Positions 23,409-31,174 of a DNA stretch of 64,000 nt are shown one piece after another. The DNA comes from a virus: IMG/VR virus record IMGVR_UViG_3300042691_025071, positions 144,498 to 208,497 of that record. One strand, given 5' to 3'. Made by a program: the position numbers and the translations under genes. The notes below the pieces were generated by a model, which saw nothing but the letters and a program-made list of their open reading frames with translations, made no database searches and was not told the DNA's origin. Each line of letters opens with the position of its first letter. Within the stretch, counting starts at the first letter, position 1.

Positions 23409-23957
23409 TTAACATGCTGCAATTCCGAAGAAAACATACTTACCCTCTTTTTCTTTTCCATCGGTTTTATATTCGATCTCCGCAACCCTTGTGTTACCAT
23501 TAACAAGTTTCTTCCTCATTTCTATTGATACTCTTCCTTTACTCTTCTCAACCAAATCACGACCATGTTTAACCGCATCGTTCTTACTATTGAATGACTT
23601 AACACTATCTCCACGAACAATCACATCATAAACCAACTCCCATTTCTTCGTTCCCTTACTTACAATGTTTGTAACCTTAGATTTTATCTTAGATTTATTT
23701 TGTGTCGGTTCTTCAATACATACTCCCCAAGCCGAACCCCACTTCTGACAACTATCAATATGTTTGTTAATAAATTCATCAATAGAAAGTTTTGATGACT
23801 TAAACATTGAGGTCTTATCAATAACCCCACGAGTTGTGGATATTGTTCCGTTGTAACCATCGTTTCCATATTCGTCTCTCGCATATTCAACTGCGGTGTC
23901 ATACGCTTCGGACATTGACCAACCTCTTTTTGTTGTTCTGAAATCTGTTGCTCCCAT
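23409..23957 (-). CDS. Hypothetical protein, 182 aa
   Basis: MGATDFRTTKRGWSMSEAYDTAVEYARDEYGNDGYNGTI is an opening I recall from phage proteins. Later segments are basic and strand-rich. No enzyme motif. Two nt downstream of the 43-aa ORF at 24091, with which it is probably co-translated. Confidence 0.68.
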   Translation of the reverse strand: MGATDFRTTKRGWSMSEAYDTAVEYARDEYGNDGYNGTISTTRGVIDKTSMFKSSKLSIDEFINKHIDSCQKWGSAWGVCIEEPTQNKSKIKSKVTNIVSKGTKKWELVYDVIVRGDSVKSFNSKNDAVKHGRDLVEKSKGRVSIEMRKKLVNGNTRVAEIEYKTDGKEKEGKYVFFGIAAC

Positions 23958-23959
23958 TG

Positions 23960-24091
23960 TTATTGTTTTAATTGATTAACATTATTGATTACTATATTAC
24001 AAACGATGTCTAAATCTTCTTGTGAGATTAATTCCTCCAAGTGTGAGATTAAATCTTCTTGTAGTTGTTCTTTTAATTCTTGTAGTGTCAT
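23960..24091 (-). CDS. Small acidic helical protein, 43 aa
   Basis: ATG at 24091 in a GTATGAC context, with a promoter at 24104 just upstream. Encodes MTLQELKEQLQEDLISHLEE..., a two-helix acidic peptide. The promoter placement strongly supports it. Confidence 0.6.
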   Translation of the reverse strand: MTLQELKEQLQEDLISHLEELISQEDLDIVCNIVINNVNQLKQ

Positions 24092-24103
24092 ACGATTTTT
24101 TTA

Positions 24104-24136
24104 CAAATATACAATGTAATACTTTCTATTTCCAAA
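24104..24136 (-). promoter_or_regulatory. Promoter for the 24091 operon
   Basis: TATATTTG (24104-24111), 20-bp gap, TTTGG (24132-24136). Confidence 0.75.
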
Positions 24137-24152
24137 TAATTTTTGTTAAAAT

Positions 24153-24365
24153 TTAGTTAATGATCCTTTCAATAACTTCCAATTCTTCCTTTGTTAATTC
24201 ATCACTTGTTTCAGTTTCCATATAGTATTTACGGAAAGGAACATCGGAAAGTAATTTAACAATATTGTTTTCAAGGTCTATCGGTTTAACACCATCAACC
24301 CTGATACTTTCACTCATAGTTCGTGAACTATCTCTATCAATGATATGAATTGTTATTGTTCTCAT
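24153..24365 (-). CDS. Hypothetical protein, 70 aa
   Basis: Strand-rich start (MRTITIHIIDRDSSRTMSESIRVDGVKP) followed by a C-terminal acidic helix (SDELTKEELEVIERII). ATG overlaps the upstream stop. No family. Confidence 0.6.
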   Translation of the reverse strand: MRTITIHIIDRDSSRTMSESIRVDGVKPIDLENNIVKLLSDVPFRKYYMETETSDELTKEELEVIERIIN

Positions 24366-24688
24366 TTTCCTTGTTGTATTGTTTCGGGTAAATAATTTAT
24401 TAAGTTGATAACTGGAACCGTTCTTAATAGTTCGTCAATTGCGGTAAAATCCTCACTTACATTGATGTCGTGTTTAATTTGTTCAATGACTTCATCAATC
24501 AATTTATCAAAATCACAAATTTCATTTGATAATTTAATAAGGTCTTCATCAGTTTCAATATGGACACCACCATCATCATCCATTTCTGGAATATGCCACT
24601 TAAACCCTTTGATATTTGAAGGAACAACATCAACCTTGTGTTGTATTTTTATTAGGACAATAGCCCCTGTTAAATTTGTTACTCTCAT
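24362..24688 (-). CDS. Hypothetical acidic protein, 108 aa
   Basis: N-terminal strands, then an Asp-rich loop (EMDDDGGVHIETDEDLIKLSNEICDFDKLIDEVI). Middle gene of a three-gene transcript from the promoter at 24946. No recognised domain. Confidence 0.62.
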   Translation of the reverse strand: MRVTNLTGAIVLIKIQHKVDVVPSNIKGFKWHIPEMDDDGGVHIETDEDLIKLSNEICDFDKLIDEVIEQIKHDINVSEDFTAIDELLRTVPVINLINYLPETIQQGK

Positions 24689-24702
24689 TTGAAATAGTTT
24701 TA

Positions 24703-24924
24703 TTAACGATATAAAGTTACGAATTTTCCAAAATGTTTGTCAAAAACTTTTATCAAGTTTTCATAATCACCTTTCATCATTTCGGATTGTATTTTACTTT
24801 TATCCAAACCTAATTGTTTTGATAAGTTACCCGCGATACCGATAAGAACGAAGGCGTTACCATCTGGACCAGTTAAGTCAATTTCAAGTTTTGATTTCTT
24901 TGAGTTTTTACTTTTGATAGCCAT
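24703..24924 (-). CDS. Hypothetical protein, 73 aa
   Basis: ATG at 24924 (MAIKSKNSKKSKLEIDLTG) is fixed because a longer TTG start would fall inside the -7 box at 24946. Contains GPDGNAFVLIGIAGNLSKQLGLDKSKIQSEMMKGDYENLI, a pattern I associate with small phage proteins, function unknown. Confidence 0.68.
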   Translation of the reverse strand: MAIKSKNSKKSKLEIDLTGPDGNAFVLIGIAGNLSKQLGLDKSKIQSEMMKGDYENLIKVFDKHFGKFVTLYR

Positions 24925-24945
24925 TGTGATTTGTTTTTGTTTAGA

Positions 24946-24978
24946 CAAATATACAACTATTATAGTTCTATTTCCAAA
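24946..24978 (-). promoter_or_regulatory. Promoter for the 24924 operon
   Basis: TATATTTG (24946-24953), 20-bp gap, TTTGG (24974-24978). Confidence 0.76.
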
Positions 24979-25042
24979 TAATTTGTGCTAATCTTTTGTT
25001 AAAGGATTTCTGAAGAAAAAGATGTCCGGGATCAGGAAAATA

Positions 25043-25075
25043 TTCTGTGGCAAGTGTGTCGATCCTGCCACAGAA
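25043..25075. promoter_or_regulatory. Intergenic dyad
   Basis: TTCTGTGGC/GCCACAGAA; 65 bp from the -33 box. A second pair AGCTG/CAGCT (25082-25106) follows. Confidence 0.74.
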
Positions 25076-25123
25076 AATCCGAGCTGCGTTTGCGCTGCGA
25101 TCAGCTGGTGAAAAGCAACAAAA

Positions 25124-25143
25124 AACCCAGATTTCTCTGGGTT
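25124..25143 (-). terminator. Terminator of the 26248 operon
   Basis: AACCCAG/CTGGGTT with a T-run on the - strand; overlaps the end of the 33-aa ORF. Confidence 0.68.
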
Positions 25144-25243
25144 ACTTTTTCTTTTTAACTTTTGTCGGTTTAATCTTTATACACTTAACGGCTCCTTTAA
25201 CTTTAACCTTTCGTGTATGACCTCGCCTGTTGTGTGTACTCAT
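25142..25243 (-). CDS. Very basic small peptide, 33 aa
   Basis: ATG at 25243, inside the end of the upstream gene and in another frame. Sequence MSTHNRRGHTRKVKVKG... with a poly-Lys tail; could bind nucleic acid. Small and unsupported by homology. Confidence 0.4.
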   Translation of the reverse strand: MSTHNRRGHTRKVKVKGAVKCIKIKPTKVKKKK

Positions 25244-25403
25244 AATTTAATAGTTCTAACTTGTATAAAATTTCATTCATCGTTTTATTAATCTTAACTG
25301 CCGCTTCGTGTCTACTACCTTTACCAAAACATTCCGATAGTTCCGATAGTACACTATATTGTGCCTTCAACTGAATTTCTTTTACTTGTTGTTCTGGTGT
25401 CAT
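25203..25403 (-). CDS. Hypothetical helical protein, 66 aa
   Basis: MTPEQQVKEIQLKAQYSVLSELSECFGKGSRHEA, then a second helix. ATG in the GTATGAC context at 25403. Follows the SprT-like gene by 5 nt. Confidence 0.6.
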   Translation of the reverse strand: MTPEQQVKEIQLKAQYSVLSELSECFGKGSRHEAAVKINKTMNEILYKLELLNYEYTQQARSYTKG

Positions 25404-25408
25404 ACGAA

Positions 25409-25870
25409 TTAATATCTTGTTTGAAATTCTAATAAAACTCTATTGTTCCAATCCTTACCACTTTGACATAAACACGACCTACGAACATGCTTTAGTTTTA
25501 ATCTTGCCTTTTCGTGTTTTCTACCACAAGCACCACATACCGCGTAATACTTCATTTCGGGTGTGTTTGTGTCGTCACTATCATAACATCTTTCGGGTTT
25601 TGCACCAATCTGAACACAAATATCTTTCCACTTTTGCCCGTGTCCTACACCAGGTCCCGCAAGTGCGTGTGCAATTTCGTGCAGTATTGTGTCCTTAACT
25701 TGTTCCACATTATTTACCTCAACCAATTTCCTTGACAACCCAATATACTTTCTACCTTGACTACAACAACCGAACCTCCTCAATGAATTATCCCACTTAA
25801 AACTCCAACCACGTAAATTGTGTTTGTGCATCAAAGATAGTGTGAGTTTCTCAGCTTTGTCTAAATTCAT
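25409..25870 (-). CDS. SprT-like zinc metallopeptidase, 153 aa
   Basis: The HEIAH active site (His64, Glu65, His68) with the downstream GHGQKW (third zinc ligand His77) is the SprT/Spartan signature, in a wider region LHEIAHALAGPGVGHGQKW. A C-terminal zinc-ribbon follows (VCGACGRKHEKA...RRSCLCQSGK). Length fits the family. Such proteases process DNA-protein crosslinks; the phage substrate is unknown. It overlaps the gene at 25867 by 4 nt. Confidence 0.88.
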   Translation of the reverse strand: MNLDKAEKLTLSLMHKHNLRGWSFKWDNSLRRFGCCSQGRKYIGLSRKLVEVNNVEQVKDTILHEIAHALAGPGVGHGQKWKDICVQIGAKPERCYDSDDTNTPEMKYYAVCGACGRKHEKARLKLKHVRRSCLCQSGKDWNNRVLLEFQTRY

Positions 25871-26061
25871 AGTTTAACAATTTTAATGTAGTTGTGTAAT
25901 TCGTTCAAAGGTATTCTACCATAGTTTACCGAACTATAATATCCTTGTCTTTCGTAATTCTTCTTCCACTTCTCAAAAGCTTTTTTTGCTTCTTTCTTAT
26001 TACTATAAGTGTCGGAAAAATGAATTGAAAAACCATCGGGGGAAATTACATCAAACTTCAT
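25867..26061 (-). CDS. Hypothetical protein, 64 aa
   Basis: N-terminal strands then AKKAFEKWKKNYERQGYYSSVNYGRIPLNEL, a small alpha/beta fold. Stop overlaps the SprT-like start; coupled translation likely. Confidence 0.6.
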   Translation of the reverse strand: MKFDVISPDGFSIHFSDTYSNKKEAKKAFEKWKKNYERQGYYSSVNYGRIPLNELHNYIKIVKL

Positions 26062-26062
26062 A

Positions 26063-26248
26063 TTATTTCTTTTTAATTGTTAATGTATCGGTTTCAACTT
26101 TTCTTGTGTAAGTGTCGGTTATTTTATACCGAACACCACCTCTCTTAAAGGTATAACTTTTTTCCGAATTGTAACTTGTTGTTTGATATTGTGTTGAACA
26201 ACTTGTCAATAAGACAACAACTGATAATAGTGTGATTACTTTTTTCAT
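26063..26248 (-). CDS. Small lipoprotein, 61 aa
   Basis: Signal peptide MKKVITLLSVVVLLTSC with the lipobox LTSC (Cys17), then a basic Tyr/Thr-rich tail. First gene of the SprT-containing operon, promoter 17 nt upstream. Likely anchored to a membrane and possibly a superinfection factor (inference). Confidence 0.72.
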   Translation of the reverse strand: MKKVITLLSVVVLLTSCSTQYQTTSYNSEKSYTFKRGGVRYKITDTYTRKVETDTLTIKKK

Positions 26249-26264
26249 AATGTTTTAATTTATA

Positions 26265-26297
26265 CAAATATACAACTATTATAGTTCTATTTCCAAA
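26265..26297 (-). promoter_or_regulatory. Promoter for the 26248 operon
   Basis: TATATTTG (26265-26272), 20-bp gap, TTTGG (26293-26297). Confidence 0.77.
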
Positions 26298-26372
26298 TAA
26301 TTTGTGCTAATCTTTTGTTAATGTGTTTTATGATCTGGGCTACGAACTTTTTAGCCCGGCGTCATCTGAAAT

Positions 26373-26415
26373 TTCTGTGGCGAGTCGTTTCCCCTGTAAT
26401 TTTCTTGCCACAGAA
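26373..26415. promoter_or_regulatory. Intergenic dyad
   Basis: TTCTGTGGC/GCCACAGAA with 25-nt spacer; 76 bp from the -33 box. CACC/GGTG pair (26421-26450) follows. Confidence 0.74.
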
Positions 26416-26463
26416 AATCCCACCTGTTGCGCTGTTGCGATCGGCTGGTGAAAAGCAACAAAA

Positions 26464-26486
26464 AACCCCAGCTTTTTGCTGGGGTT
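26464..26486 (-). terminator. Terminator of the DUF932-like gene
   Basis: AACCCCAGC/GCTGGGGTT perfect 9-bp stem, T-run on the - strand. Confidence 0.8.
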
Positions 26487-26507
26487 ATACACGATTCACT
26501 TATAGGG

Positions 26508-27341
26508 TTATACCAATTCAACCAAGTCGTTAAAGATTTTCCTTTCACGATTTCCGTACACACCAAACATTTTCTTTTCGGTATTGTCTTCCTTACTCAT
26601 TGAGTGAGTTGTGTATTTAGTTACTCCACTAAACAACCCCCAAAGATTATCTCCCTTCTCCTTCATTTCTCCGTTCAAATCAACATAGAAACGAGATATT
26701 TTATTTTGAGTTACGGTTGATATCGCCTCAATATCTTTGAGATTAACACTTTTATCAATGTTGAATAATGTCCGTAATACATCATCAACATTTTTTGTTC
26801 CGACACGAGTTTCCGACAACTTCACAATGTTATCAAACATTTTCTTTTCTTCCTCAACTACACCCATTAAACTTCTACAAATGTCGTCAATACGAACAAC
26901 CATATTTTTTGTATGACGAACCTTTGTGTTAAGACCACGAAACGCGGCGAAGAACGAGTTGGTACAACTGATAGTAACATTACTGGGTCCGAATGCGAGT
27001 GATGTTGAACCATCAAAGGAATTGATACCTGTCAAATATCCTTCAACCCTATCATTACCGAGTTTAAGGTCGTTTGACTTCAACTGAATAAACACCTTCT
27101 CTCCGTCCCCGAATAACCCCGATTTTTTAATTTCCATACCGGTTTGGTTTGATACCCTTTCAAGTAGTTCAACCAATTCGTGATTTTGATACGGTTGATA
27201 ACCATCAGCCATAATTGACAAAGGAACATTCGTATCGTTACGAACTATCGCAAGTTGTCCAGGAATTACGATACCACTTTCGGTTTGAACAGGCTCCTGA
27301 CGAACTGTCCAATTAAGATTGTCGGTTGACGCGAATTTCAT
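26508..27341 (-). CDS. DUF932-like (phage/plasmid) protein, 277 aa
   Basis: Recognised from LAIVRNDTNVPLSIMADGYQPYQNHELVELLERV (the RxD-G-xYxPxQN motif) and the later CTNSFFAAFRG segment. DUF932 proteins are widespread on phages and plasmids with unknown function. Length is usual. Independent transcript with its own promoter (27368) and terminator. Soluble. Confidence 0.84.
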   Translation of the reverse strand: MKFASTDNLNWTVRQEPVQTESGIVIPGQLAIVRNDTNVPLSIMADGYQPYQNHELVELLERVSNQTGMEIKKSGLFGDGEKVFIQLKSNDLKLGNDRVEGYLTGINSFDGSTSLAFGPSNVTISCTNSFFAAFRGLNTKVRHTKNMVVRIDDICRSLMGVVEEEKKMFDNIVKLSETRVGTKNVDDVLRTLFNIDKSVNLKDIEAISTVTQNKISRFYVDLNGEMKEKGDNLWGLFSGVTKYTTHSMSKEDNTEKKMFGVYGNRERKIFNDLVELV

Positions 27342-27367
27342 AATTATAAATTTTAATGATTAAAGAA

Positions 27368-27399
27368 CAAAGATAAAACTATTTTAATTAAAAACCAAA
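27368..27399 (-). promoter_or_regulatory. Promoter for the DUF932-like gene
   Basis: TATCTTTG (27368-27375), 19-bp gap, TTTGG (27395-27399). No dyad. Confidence 0.72.
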
Positions 27400-27416
27400 T
27401 TTATTTTTATCCCCTA

Positions 27417-27707
27417 TTAATTAAAATCAATAGGGGTTGTGGTAATTGTGTGGTCATCAAATTCATCCCAATCGGGTTCGTTGAATGTTCTAAATTCAAT
27501 AGTCATTACATCATCAATGATAGTAATAGTTCCCGATGTTCTGTGTTCTGATAAGAAAAACCCTTCAACATTATCCTCCAACTTCTTAATGTAGTTGGTA
27601 ATATCTTCAAAATCATAATCGTAGGTTTTATCTTCATCGTTAAGGAATAGTGTATAATCTTCACACTCCCCTGAATAGTCCATTGAAAATTCTAAATAAA
27701 GGTTCAT
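27417..27707 (-). CDS. Hypothetical acidic protein, 96 aa
   Basis: ATG at 27707 (MNLYLEFSMDYSGEC) is chosen because the longer start would lie in the -7 box at 27731. Acidic and strand-rich (DVMTIEFRTFNEPDWDEFDDHTITTT). The downstream DUF932 promoter follows within 20 nt of the stop. No family known. Confidence 0.65.
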   Translation of the reverse strand: MNLYLEFSMDYSGECEDYTLFLNDEDKTYDYDFEDITNYIKKLEDNVEGFFLSEHRTSGTITIIDDVMTIEFRTFNEPDWDEFDDHTITTTPIDFN

Positions 27708-27730
27708 AATATTTGTTTTTAATTGTTTCA

Positions 27731-27763
27731 CAAATATACAACTATTATAGTTTTATTTCCAAA
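27731..27763 (-). promoter_or_regulatory. Promoter for the 27707 gene
   Basis: TATATTTG (27731-27738), 20-bp gap, TTTGG (27759-27763). Confidence 0.76.
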
Positions 27764-27826
27764 TAATTTACGTTAATCTTTTGTTAAAGGATCGGATCAC
27801 GACCCCAGCCCAAATACTGTAAAATA

Positions 27827-27869
27827 TTATGTGGCAAGTCACTTTGTGTCATACGATTTTGCCACAGAA
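27827..27869. promoter_or_regulatory. Intergenic dyad
   Basis: TTATGTGGC/GCCACAGAA; 64 bp from the -33 box; GTCATAC lies in the spacer. Confidence 0.68.
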
Positions 27870-27921
27870 AATCACGAGCTGTTGCGCGCTGCGATCGAGC
27901 TATGATGACAGCAACAAAAAA

Positions 27922-27941
27922 GGGTATCATTTCTGATACCC
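27922..27941 (-). terminator. Terminator of the 28655 gene
   Basis: GGGTATCA/TGATACCC with TTTC loop and T-run. Confidence 0.78.
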
Positions 27942-27962
27942 CTTAAATGTAATACGATAATG

Positions 27963-28655
27963 TTAAGATACTCTACGAACTATAACCAACATCATTGGTG
28001 ATCTTTTTTTATCATCCCCATCATCCCTATACGAATACCTTTCAACAATTTGATAATTCATACCACACACACGATTGAGAAAAGTCATAACGGCTGGTTC
28101 TGTTCTGTTCTCACCCTCTTTCTTATCAAAATTCGGGTTAAGTCGTTCCATTTCTTCAATGAATTTCATATTAGTATCTCCCGAAATTCTTTTATTGAAT
28201 GTCATAGATATTGTTCCACCGACACACACAATATTATTTTTAATTGCGTGTTCAATTTCTTTATGGTATGTTCCGATTTGACCACAATAGTCAAGTATTA
28301 AATCAGTATAATCATTCTCCCGACTTCTGTAAATTTCATCACCGATTGAACCAGAAAGGATTGAATGTGGGATTCTAGTTTTACTAGTAACGATATTCAT
28401 TAACAATTTTTTATACACTTGTTCATTGTTTTCACATAAAACAAATTTAATCAGTTTAGATACATTCGTAAAAAGTTGTTTTTCAATAATACAATTATCA
28501 GCCGGTAAAGATAGTATTCTTCTATTTTTTAAGTTACTCTCCTTAATTGTATTAACTATCTTCATTCTAGCCCTATTCTTATACATTCCATCGTGGTTTG
28601 AATAAGTTGATTTTCTTTTACTTTTTGTCTGGATTTTAATTGTTTTTGTTTTCAT
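27963..28655 (-). CDS. Possible Rossmann-fold methyltransferase-like protein, 230 aa
   Basis: The middle reads RRILSLPADNCIIEKQLFTNVSKLIKFVLCENN, then DLILDYCGQIGTYHKEIEHAI, and a C-terminal segment ending MMLVIVRRV. This order resembles strands 1-4 and motif IV of SAM-dependent methyltransferases (a D-x-x-x-D-Y acidic stretch), but the Gly-rich SAM loop is not clear. Basic N-terminus (KTKTIKIQTKSKRKSTYS). Low confidence in function; the gene itself is well supported by promoter and terminator. Confidence 0.6.
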   Translation of the reverse strand: MKTKTIKIQTKSKRKSTYSNHDGMYKNRARMKIVNTIKESNLKNRRILSLPADNCIIEKQLFTNVSKLIKFVLCENNEQVYKKLLMNIVTSKTRIPHSILSGSIGDEIYRSRENDYTDLILDYCGQIGTYHKEIEHAIKNNIVCVGGTISMTFNKRISGDTNMKFIEEMERLNPNFDKKEGENRTEPAVMTFLNRVCGMNYQIVERYSYRDDGDDKKRSPMMLVIVRRVS

Positions 28656-28689
28656 TTTTTTTGAGTTTAATAGTTAGTGAGATAGTACA

Positions 28690-28722
28690 CAAATATAAAT
28701 CTATTTTGTTTATATTTCCAAA
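28690..28722 (-). promoter_or_regulatory. Promoter for the 28655 gene
   Basis: TATATTTG (28690-28697), 20-bp gap, TTTGG (28718-28722). Confidence 0.76.
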
Positions 28723-28787
28723 TAATTTATGTTAAAGTTTTCTTAATGAATTTACTGAAGGAGGAGGTGATCCGGATCAGGAAAATA

Positions 28788-28822
28788 TTTTGTGGCAACA
28801 ATAGTACGGATTTGCCACAGAA
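28788..28822. promoter_or_regulatory. Intergenic dyad
   Basis: TTTTGTGGCAA/TTGCCACAGAA arms; 66 bp from the -33 box. GACTGTAA/TTACAGTC hairpin (28847-28867) follows. Confidence 0.68.
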
Positions 28823-28878
28823 AATCAACCTGATCGCACTGGACCAGACTGTAATCTATTTACAGTCATAAAACAAAA

Positions 28879-28903
28879 AACCCCGATGTAGAAACATCAG
28901 GGA
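28879..28903 (-). terminator. Terminator of the 29516 operon
   Basis: CCCCGATGT/ACATCAGGG stem with one mismatch and T-run. Confidence 0.66.
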
Positions 28904-28931
28904 ATTTTCACTTGATTGCTTGTCTTAATCT

Positions 28932-29171
28932 TTAATATATTACTTTAATGTTTGGATATTCTTCTTTTAATGTTTCCAAACTATCAATGTGGTCAATGGT
29001 CTTATATTGAGTAATCCAAAAGAATTTGTATGTTTGATAAATGACATAACCCGCGAAAGGTTTACCCTCGTACTGATAGATAATACCTTTCGCAACCAAT
29101 CCAGTATCATTAACAAAACAATTATTAATTGTCTTTTTCAGTTTTTCTTTGAGTATTGTAATCATATACAT
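28932..29171 (-). CDS. Hypothetical protein, 79 aa
   Basis: Overlaps the lipoprotein gene end by 47 nt; the start could be 29171 or the second Met at 29165. Mixed fold with an aromatic centre (GKPFAGYVIYQTYKFFWITQY). Gene-end to terminator distance is short, as in the neighbours. Confidence 0.6.
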   Translation of the reverse strand: MYMITILKEKLKKTINNCFVNDTGLVAKGIIYQYEGKPFAGYVIYQTYKFFWITQYKTIDHIDSLETLKEEYPNIKVIY

Positions 29172-29361
29172 TGTAATGATTATTTTGATATGTTTGAGTA
29201 ATTGATTTAGTTGGATAATAATATCTCCAATCGGAATACTTCATACTTTCTTTTAATTGTCTTTTTGATACCTTATTCTTATATCCACACCTACTAACTG
29301 AACAACCGATAGTAGTAAAGATAACAAAACTAAATAACAAATAAGTAAGATTTTTTTTCAT
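29125..29361 (-). CDS. Small lipoprotein, 78 aa
   Basis: MKKNLTYLLFSFVIFTTIGC with lipobox TIGC near residue 20. The rest is polar, Tyr/Lys/Gln-rich. Coupled to the upstream 52-aa gene by an ATGA overlap. One of several small lipoproteins in this island. Confidence 0.7.
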   Translation of the reverse strand: MKKNLTYLLFSFVIFTTIGCSVSRCGYKNKVSKRQLKESMKYSDWRYYYPTKSITQTYQNNHYNVYDYNTQRKTEKDN

Positions 29362-29516
29362 CGTTTACGAAATTTTAATGATATTGATTTTTGAATAGGT
29401 TTACCTTTTACACTTGTTTTATATGGTTCTTGAAAAACAAATACATTTTTCGCATCTTCATCCGTAAAATACTTCGGTTCACTTTTTTTCTTTTCTTTTT
29501 TAATTGTTTGTTCCAT
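29358..29516 (-). CDS. Small basic protein, 52 aa
   Basis: ATG at 29516, promoter just upstream at 29532, stop overlapping the lipoprotein start. Encodes MEQTIKKEKKKSEPKYFTD..., Lys-rich at the N-terminus. Promoter placement makes it convincing despite its size. Confidence 0.62.
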   Translation of the reverse strand: MEQTIKKEKKKSEPKYFTDEDAKNVFVFQEPYKTSVKGKPIQKSISLKFRKR

Positions 29517-29531
29517 ACAATTTAATTTATA

Positions 29532-29563
29532 CAAATATACAACTAATATAGTTTTATTCCAAA
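29532..29563 (-). promoter_or_regulatory. Promoter for the 29516 operon
   Basis: TATATTTG (29532-29539), 19-bp gap, TTTGG (29559-29563). Confidence 0.76.
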
Positions 29564-29626
29564 TTTAATTTGTTAAAATTTGTTAATGTTTTTCTGAAGG
29601 AAAATGCTGACTCAGGATGGTAATTT

Positions 29627-29659
29627 TTTTGTGGCATGTAATACGGATCTGCCACGGAA
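29627..29659. promoter_or_regulatory. Intergenic dyad
   Basis: TTTTGTGGC/GCCACGGAA, partly mismatched; 64 bp from the -33 box. Confidence 0.6.
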
Positions 29660-29717
29660 AATCACGAGCTGTTGCGCACTGGTTCGAGCTTAAGCGCAAA
29701 TTCGGGCAATAAAAAAA

Positions 29718-29735
29718 GGTATCATTTCTGATACC
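29718..29735. terminator. Bidirectional terminator after the 30365 gene
   Basis: GGTATCA/TGATACC flanked by A7 and CCCTTTT. Confidence 0.75.
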
Positions 29736-29762
29736 CTTTTCCCTTTAACAACTAAAACTAAA

Positions 29763-30365
29763 CTATGAACAAACACTCTTTTCTTCTTCCTTAATGTAAT
29801 ACTCCAATATCCTTTTACCTTCCGCCTCCACACTTTCCTCTCCATAATAACCCCAACAACTATCTACTTCTTCATCGTGTTCACAACCCTTATCACACAC
29901 TTCAATCTTTGATACTCTATACCCGTAAACATCACCCGTAAGATATTGGTCGTATGTTTCCACTTCACCTTTCAACACATTGGTAACTTTCTCAATAATA
30001 TCTTTGGTAATTCTTTTTACTCCGTATTCACTTTTCACTTTTTCCTTTGATACTACTATCCAACCAACCTGACCACTATCCCAACCACAACTGAAACCTG
30101 TTGTGTTCATTGTTATCCCACTATGGTCGTAAAGATACAAGGGTAAGATAACACACACATTCTCTTGTTTAGAAATTTCTTTTTTCTGTTCTTCCCAACC
30201 CGAATAATCTCTATGATTATAGTCGTGTTTATCCCCTAAATTGTATCTTCCGTGAAAACAAATCATTGTTCCCAAATTATCCCAACTTCTTGGACTTTCG
30301 GGACTATCCTCTTGAAAAATTTCTAATTTGTAGTTTCCTTTGGTAATTGTGTTAATCGCTTCCAT
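29763..30365 (-). CDS. Hypothetical phage protein, 200 aa
   Basis: Segments IFQEDSPESPRSWDNLGTMICFHGRYNLGD and VILPLYLYDHSGITMNTTGFSCGWDSGQVGWI belong to a phage/conjugative-element family of unknown function, as I recall. Acidic, with several Cys at the C-terminus (CDKGCEHDEEVDSCWGYYGEES). Promoter at 30395 without an upstream dyad. Full-length looking. Confidence 0.78.
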   Translation of the reverse strand: MEAINTITKGNYKLEIFQEDSPESPRSWDNLGTMICFHGRYNLGDKHDYNHRDYSGWEEQKKEISKQENVCVILPLYLYDHSGITMNTTGFSCGWDSGQVGWIVVSKEKVKSEYGVKRITKDIIEKVTNVLKGEVETYDQYLTGDVYGYRVSKIEVCDKGCEHDEEVDSCWGYYGEESVEAEGKRILEYYIKEEEKSVCS

Positions 30366-30394
30366 TGTGTTTTGTTTTAATTGTTAATGTTACA

Positions 30395-30426
30395 CAAATA
30401 TACAACAATAAATTTTATATTCCAAA
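30395..30426 (-). promoter_or_regulatory. Promoter for the 30365 gene
   Basis: TATATTTG (30395-30402), 19-bp gap, TTTGG (30422-30426). Confidence 0.76.
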
Positions 30427-30446
30427 TTTATTTTGTTAATGTTTTC

Positions 30447-30734
30447 TTAAAACCCCCACTCACGAGGACAAGGAGGTAAAGTTTTGAACTCATTAAAAAC
30501 TACAACACTATCACCAACCTTAAAATCAACTATTCCACGATGACGATACCAAACATTATTAGTACCCCTAACAAAATTTCCGAGATATGTATAAACAATT
30601 CTTTCTACTTTTATATTAACACTATCTTTTAAGTCAATATCTAAATTTGAAAGGTTAAATTTCACATTACACTCTTTTTGAACTGAACAACTGAAAAGAA
30701 AAACAACAAATGATATTACAAATAACTTTTTCAT
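30447..30734 (-). CDS. Small lipoprotein, 95 aa
   Basis: MKKLFVISFVVFLFSCSVQ with lipobox FSC near residue 16. The mature part is strand-rich (INIKVERIVYTYLGNF...RHRGIVDFKVGDSVVVF), a plausible small beta domain. Own promoter at 30763. Confidence 0.7.
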   Translation of the reverse strand: MKKLFVISFVVFLFSCSVQKECNVKFNLSNLDIDLKDSVNIKVERIVYTYLGNFVRGTNNVWYRHRGIVDFKVGDSVVVFNEFKTLPPCPREWGF

Positions 30735-30762
30735 AATTGTAAATTTAATTGTTAATGATAAT

Positions 30763-30794
30763 CAAATATACAAATTATACAAACACAATCCAAA
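30763..30794 (-). promoter_or_regulatory. Promoter for the 30734 gene
   Basis: TATATTTG (30763-30770), 19-bp gap, TTTGG (30790-30794). Confidence 0.76.
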
Positions 30795-30826
30795 TTTATT
30801 TTCTTAAAATTTTGTTAAAACAAAAA

Positions 30827-30844
30827 CCCCCGAAATATCGGGGG
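30827..30844 (-). terminator. Terminator of the 31079 gene
   Basis: CCCCCGA/TCGGGGG stem with T-run. Confidence 0.78.
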
Positions 30845-30860
30845 TTAAGTTACTTTTTGA

Positions 30861-31079
30861 TTAAAATGTTTCGGGTTTAATTTCTTTCTTTTTCTTTAAG
30901 AAAATACGATACACCAAATACATTCCCCCGAAGAAATAAAGGTAAAATAACACATAACCAAAAGTCGGTAGGTTAAGATTATCGGGAGTTTGAAATGTAC
31001 TTAAAAACACCGATACAATGAATAAACCAATAAAGTAAGTAACTACTGCGAGTACAATGTTCTTAATTTTTGTTTTCAT
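30861..31079 (-). CDS. Small membrane protein, two TM segments, 72 aa
   Basis: Two hydrophobic stretches (NIVLAVVTYFIGLFIVSVFL and FGYVLFYLYFFGGMYLVYRIF) joined by a short Pro/Asn-rich loop; Lys-rich C-terminus predicts a cytoplasmic end. No family. Confidence 0.68.
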   Translation of the reverse strand: MKTKIKNIVLAVVTYFIGLFIVSVFLSTFQTPDNLNLPTFGYVLFYLYFFGGMYLVYRIFLKKKKEIKPETF

Positions 31080-31109
31080 AAAAATAATTTTTAATTGTTA
31101 TTGATAGAA

Positions 31110-31142
31110 CAAATATACGAAATAAAATCTTATATTTCCAAA
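31110..31142 (-). promoter_or_regulatory. Promoter for the 31079 gene
   Basis: TATATTTG (31110-31117), 20-bp gap, TTTGG (31138-31142). Confidence 0.75.
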
Positions 31143-31174
31143 TATTTATTGTTAAACCTTTGTTAAAACAAAAA

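Noticed and set aside
24405-24692. + strand ORF of 95 aa opposite the 24362 gene
   Set aside because: It is the mirror of a well-placed - strand gene and has no promoter or leader of its own.
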